Below, piece after piece: positions 39,401-40,326 of a stretch of 40,326 bases of DNA. Origin of the DNA: Apostichopus californicus (lineage: Eukaryota > Echinodermata > Holothuroidea > Aspidochirotida > Stichopodidae); assembly GCA_020650975.1 (NCBI GenBank), contig JAIPMN010000729.1, positions 5,490 to 45,815 of the forward strand. Direction: 5' to 3'. A program made the position numbers and the translations under genes. The number at the start of each line of letters is the position of its first letter. Positions within the stretch are counted from its first letter, which is position 1. The notes under the pieces were generated by a model, which worked only from the letters and a program-made list of their open reading frames with translations, was not told the DNA's origin and did not search any database.

Positions 39401-39931
39401 ATTTAAATGTTAAGTGCGGTTACTAACCCTTGAAGTCCGCACCATGTCCCCAGATTTCATGGGGTAAAAATGGTTAATTTACATTAGATTCAACTTAGTT
39501 ACAGTCTTCACTGCTTCCAAATTGCAGAAAATTACTTATGCTATTCTAATGTAATATTACTTGCACGAAATTTAACATGTCTGGTGTCACTGTTAAGACA
39601 GAGTAAGAAAATAATCACCAAGTCTGTAACTCCACTTCATTCGAAAGTAAAATAATATCCCTAGGCTTTGATTTGGCCTAGGCCTATACTGTCATATAAA
39701 TTGCACGTACTTACGTCTAACTAACAGTAACACACATGCATACATAGGTTTTGGAAAGACCTAACCCCCTAGCATATTATTATGCACGTGTTGCAGTGTT
39801 ACCTTGGTAGCCTGCGGCTTAACTTAGGAAAATGTTACTATTTGGGTCTCACCTGCTTTGATTGCCCCTCCAATAATTGCCTGGGCAATGTTCCCACTTC
39901 CGATAAAACCTACTTTTAACGTTTCAGTCAT
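30304..39931 (-). CDS. PYCR3: Pyrroline-5-carboxylate reductase, PYCR3 type, six exons
   Basis: The enzyme reduces pyrroline-5-carboxylate to proline with NAD(P)H. I join 39931-39853, 35903-35839, 34609-34427, 33029-32817, 31327-31235 and 30486-30304; phases agree and the product is 271 residues. The start MTETLKVGFIGSGNIAQAII has the Rossmann GxGxxA dinucleotide loop. Then come SAPSDRN and FLACKP (family A.KP strand end), RIIPNMACSVGQG, LSDGGVMMGISRQDA, and the C-terminal HPGQVKDSCCSPNGTSIKG and GGVRAALMNAVEA. Length and the SAPTDRN-like and PAGTR motifs fit the short cytosolic PYCR3 (vertebrate form about 274 aa, fed from ornithine) better than mitochondrial PYCR1/2. The usual substrate-loop SGSG is replaced by LGCG. 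No targeting peptide is seen. Intron 1 is 3.9 kb and full of transposons. Confidence 0.95.
31235..31327 (-). CDS. PYCR3: PYCR3 exon 5
   Basis: The acceptor TTTCTGCAG and donor ATT/GTAAGT give 31 codons, phase 0. It encodes MSVVLEGLSDGGVMMGISRQ then DAIQMAAQSLI, the dimerisation-helix region (family alALadGgvkmGlpr.lA...aaQtllG). Confidence 0.95.
31447..31801 (+). mobile_element. TTAA-flanked MITE, copy 2
   Basis: The same family and orientation as 25678-26034. TTAA at 31443-31446 and 31802-31805 flank it, with ends CGGCATTGAAGACTCGCC and inverse AGGCATTGAAGACTTGCG. It lies in PYCR3 intron 4. Confidence 0.85.
32386..32767 (+). mobile_element. Full-length tRNA-derived SINE with (AAT)n tail
   Basis: The head has A box TGGTCAAGTGGTTAAGG and B box GGTTCGAGCCC (32440-32450). 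The body has TTGGGCAAGGCACTTTATCT, and the 3' end GCGCTATATAAATAACGGGG runs into (AAT)n to 32767. It sits in PYCR3 intron 4, antisense to the gene, about 50 bp from exon 4. Confidence 0.9.
32817..33029 (-). CDS. PYCR3: PYCR3 exon 4
   Basis: Starting at TATTTTCCAG (acceptor TTTGAAG) keeps frame with exon 3 and gives YFPAGTRMIRIIPNMACSVG, aligned without a gap to the family PNTR.LR.LPN segment. The nearer acceptor CCAG at 33020 breaks frame. The exon ends GCGIAL before GTAAGT. Confidence 0.92.
33301..33470. mobile_element. CCGAGGAC-type MITE, copy B
   Basis: The reverse-oriented match to 23351-23522: ACATTCAGACCAAGGACC, AAATCCACGTACCCTAACCT, ATAGAATTCTTCCGAGGACG, AGTCCTCGGTCAGAATACAA. It lies in PYCR3 intron 3. 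Confidence 0.75.
33490..33912. mobile_element. CCGAGGAC-type MITE, copy C, interrupted
   Basis: It begins ACATTCAGACCGAGGACC and resumes after about 210 bp at ATAGAATTCTTCTGAGGACA, ending TCAGTCAGAATACAAA. Inside, TTTTGTTCAAGTCCTC is repeated about three times. It is tandem to copy B. Confidence 0.6.
34427..34609 (-). CDS. PYCR3: PYCR3 exon 3
   Basis: The acceptor CTCAAAG and donor AGC/GTGAGT give 61 codons, phase 0. It encodes EFKVATTTDNCEVAEFSQVL and FLACKP, then LVVSCAASLPMESCES. This is the second half of the Rossmann domain. Confidence 0.93.
34610..35838 (-). other. PYCR3 intron 2
   Basis: AT-rich. A short triplication of CA(T/G)TATTCAACC(T/C)AG lies near 35402-35448. Nothing else is recognised. 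Confidence 0.5.
35839..35903 (-). CDS. PYCR3: PYCR3 exon 2
   Basis: The acceptor TTTTTCAG and donor CAG/GTACAG give 65 nt. It encodes GNLQPSQIKTSAPSDRNFSK then IQ. The SAP(S/T)DRN motif matches PYCR3 closely. The exon sits inside a longer open frame that is intron read-through. Confidence 0.93.
36612..36975 (-). mobile_element. TTAA-flanked MITE, copy 3 (inverted)
   Basis: The reverse orientation of the 25678 and 31447 copies, 364 bp, flanked by TTAA at 36608-36611 and 36976-36979. It lies in PYCR3 intron 1, immediately beside the Harbinger-like element. Confidence 0.85.
36980..39247. mobile_element. Non-autonomous PIF/Harbinger-like DNA transposon
   Basis: The left end GGGGCCTTTTCAAAACTCGC and the inverse of the right end (39247 leftwards) match over about 39 bp with one mismatch. 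Flanking TAA at 36977-36979 and 39248-39250 forms a 3-bp target duplication, as in PIF/Harbinger elements. Its 2268 bp contain only short open frames (71 residues or fewer) with no transposase motif, so it needs a helper elsewhere. The ends are well preserved, which suggests a recent insertion. Confidence 0.85.
39853..39931 (-). CDS. PYCR3: PYCR3 exon 1 (start codon, Rossmann loop)
   Basis: The ATG is at 39931-39929 and the donor is CAG/GTGAGA. It encodes 26 residues plus one nt, with the GSGNIA dinucleotide-binding loop at residues 11-16. The start at the edge of the Rossmann strand is normal for the family. Confidence 0.95.
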
Positions 39932-40326
39932 TTTGTTTGACTGAAGTGTTTTTGCTAAATAATTAAATGCACATCTGCTGTGGGCTCGCTTAACACTAGT
40001 CACTGCAGAACGAAAATGTCTTGCATGCGCGGTTCACCGAACTGTCAACATCACAGAAATTTCTGTGGTCGAAATGCAGACCTAAATCTGTTATTGATTT
40101 TAATTTTCTGGCTGTCGTGTTCACGTGTATGTTAGGGGTATTTCCCTCTAAATAGTGGCGGTATTTAATTATATCTGTGGGAGCTCCGATCGTCGATTCA
40201 ATAAGGCCGTTCTTGCTTATTCGGCGGGATAGATTAATTATATGATTTACCCGATAAATAAGAGGGGTTATTAATTATTGGGGTAATGATTTACCATTTA
40301 AATAATTATAGATCAATAAATTACTG
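39932..40326 (-). promoter_or_regulatory. 5' flank and likely promoter of PYCR3
   Basis: This is the 395 bp upstream of the ATG. TGCATGCGC at 40022-40030 resembles an NRF-1 site (consensus GCGCATGCGC), a factor common at promoters of metabolic genes. No clear TATA box is placed upstream on this strand; the far end is AT-rich. The identification is from position and one motif only. Confidence 0.3.

Overview
The window is animal genomic DNA. Genes are split by many GT-AG introns, spacers are AT-rich and packed with tRNA-derived SINEs, MITEs, minisatellites and G/C homopolymer runs, and there is no operon structure. The repeat content suggests a marine invertebrate, perhaps an echinoderm. That is a guess; nothing here fixes the species.

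Layout. Positions 1-7474 hold no recognisable gene. They contain hAT-like ends, a roughly 76-104 bp tandem array (4508-5135), and at 7021-7163 a small minus-strand unit that joins a tRNA-like region to a complete type I hammerhead ribozyme. From 7475 to 22139 (+) lies a gene of at least ten coding exons, encoding about 645 residues of coiled-coil protein of the BFR1 (nuclear segregation protein) family with a long acidic tail in the last exon. Its introns carry tandem duplications, a LINE reverse-transcriptase remnant, tRNA-like fragments, and repeats that resemble the end of one of its own exons. From 22140 to 30303 is intergenic: a pre-miRNA-like hairpin, MITEs, three tandem arrays and SINEs, one of them inserted inside a 51-bp minisatellite. 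From 39931 down to 30304 (-) lies a complete six-exon gene for a PYCR3-type pyrroline-5-carboxylate reductase (271 aa), the last step of proline synthesis. Its introns hold a full SINE, several MITEs, and a 2.27 kb Harbinger-like element inserted directly against a TTAA-flanked MITE.

The two genes converge (3' ends face each other across about 8 kb) and show no functional link. The observations most worth following are the tRNA-like/hammerhead unit, a possible in-frame cassette exon at 8810-8896, the hairpin at 22499-22569, and the nested transposons in PYCR3 intron 1.
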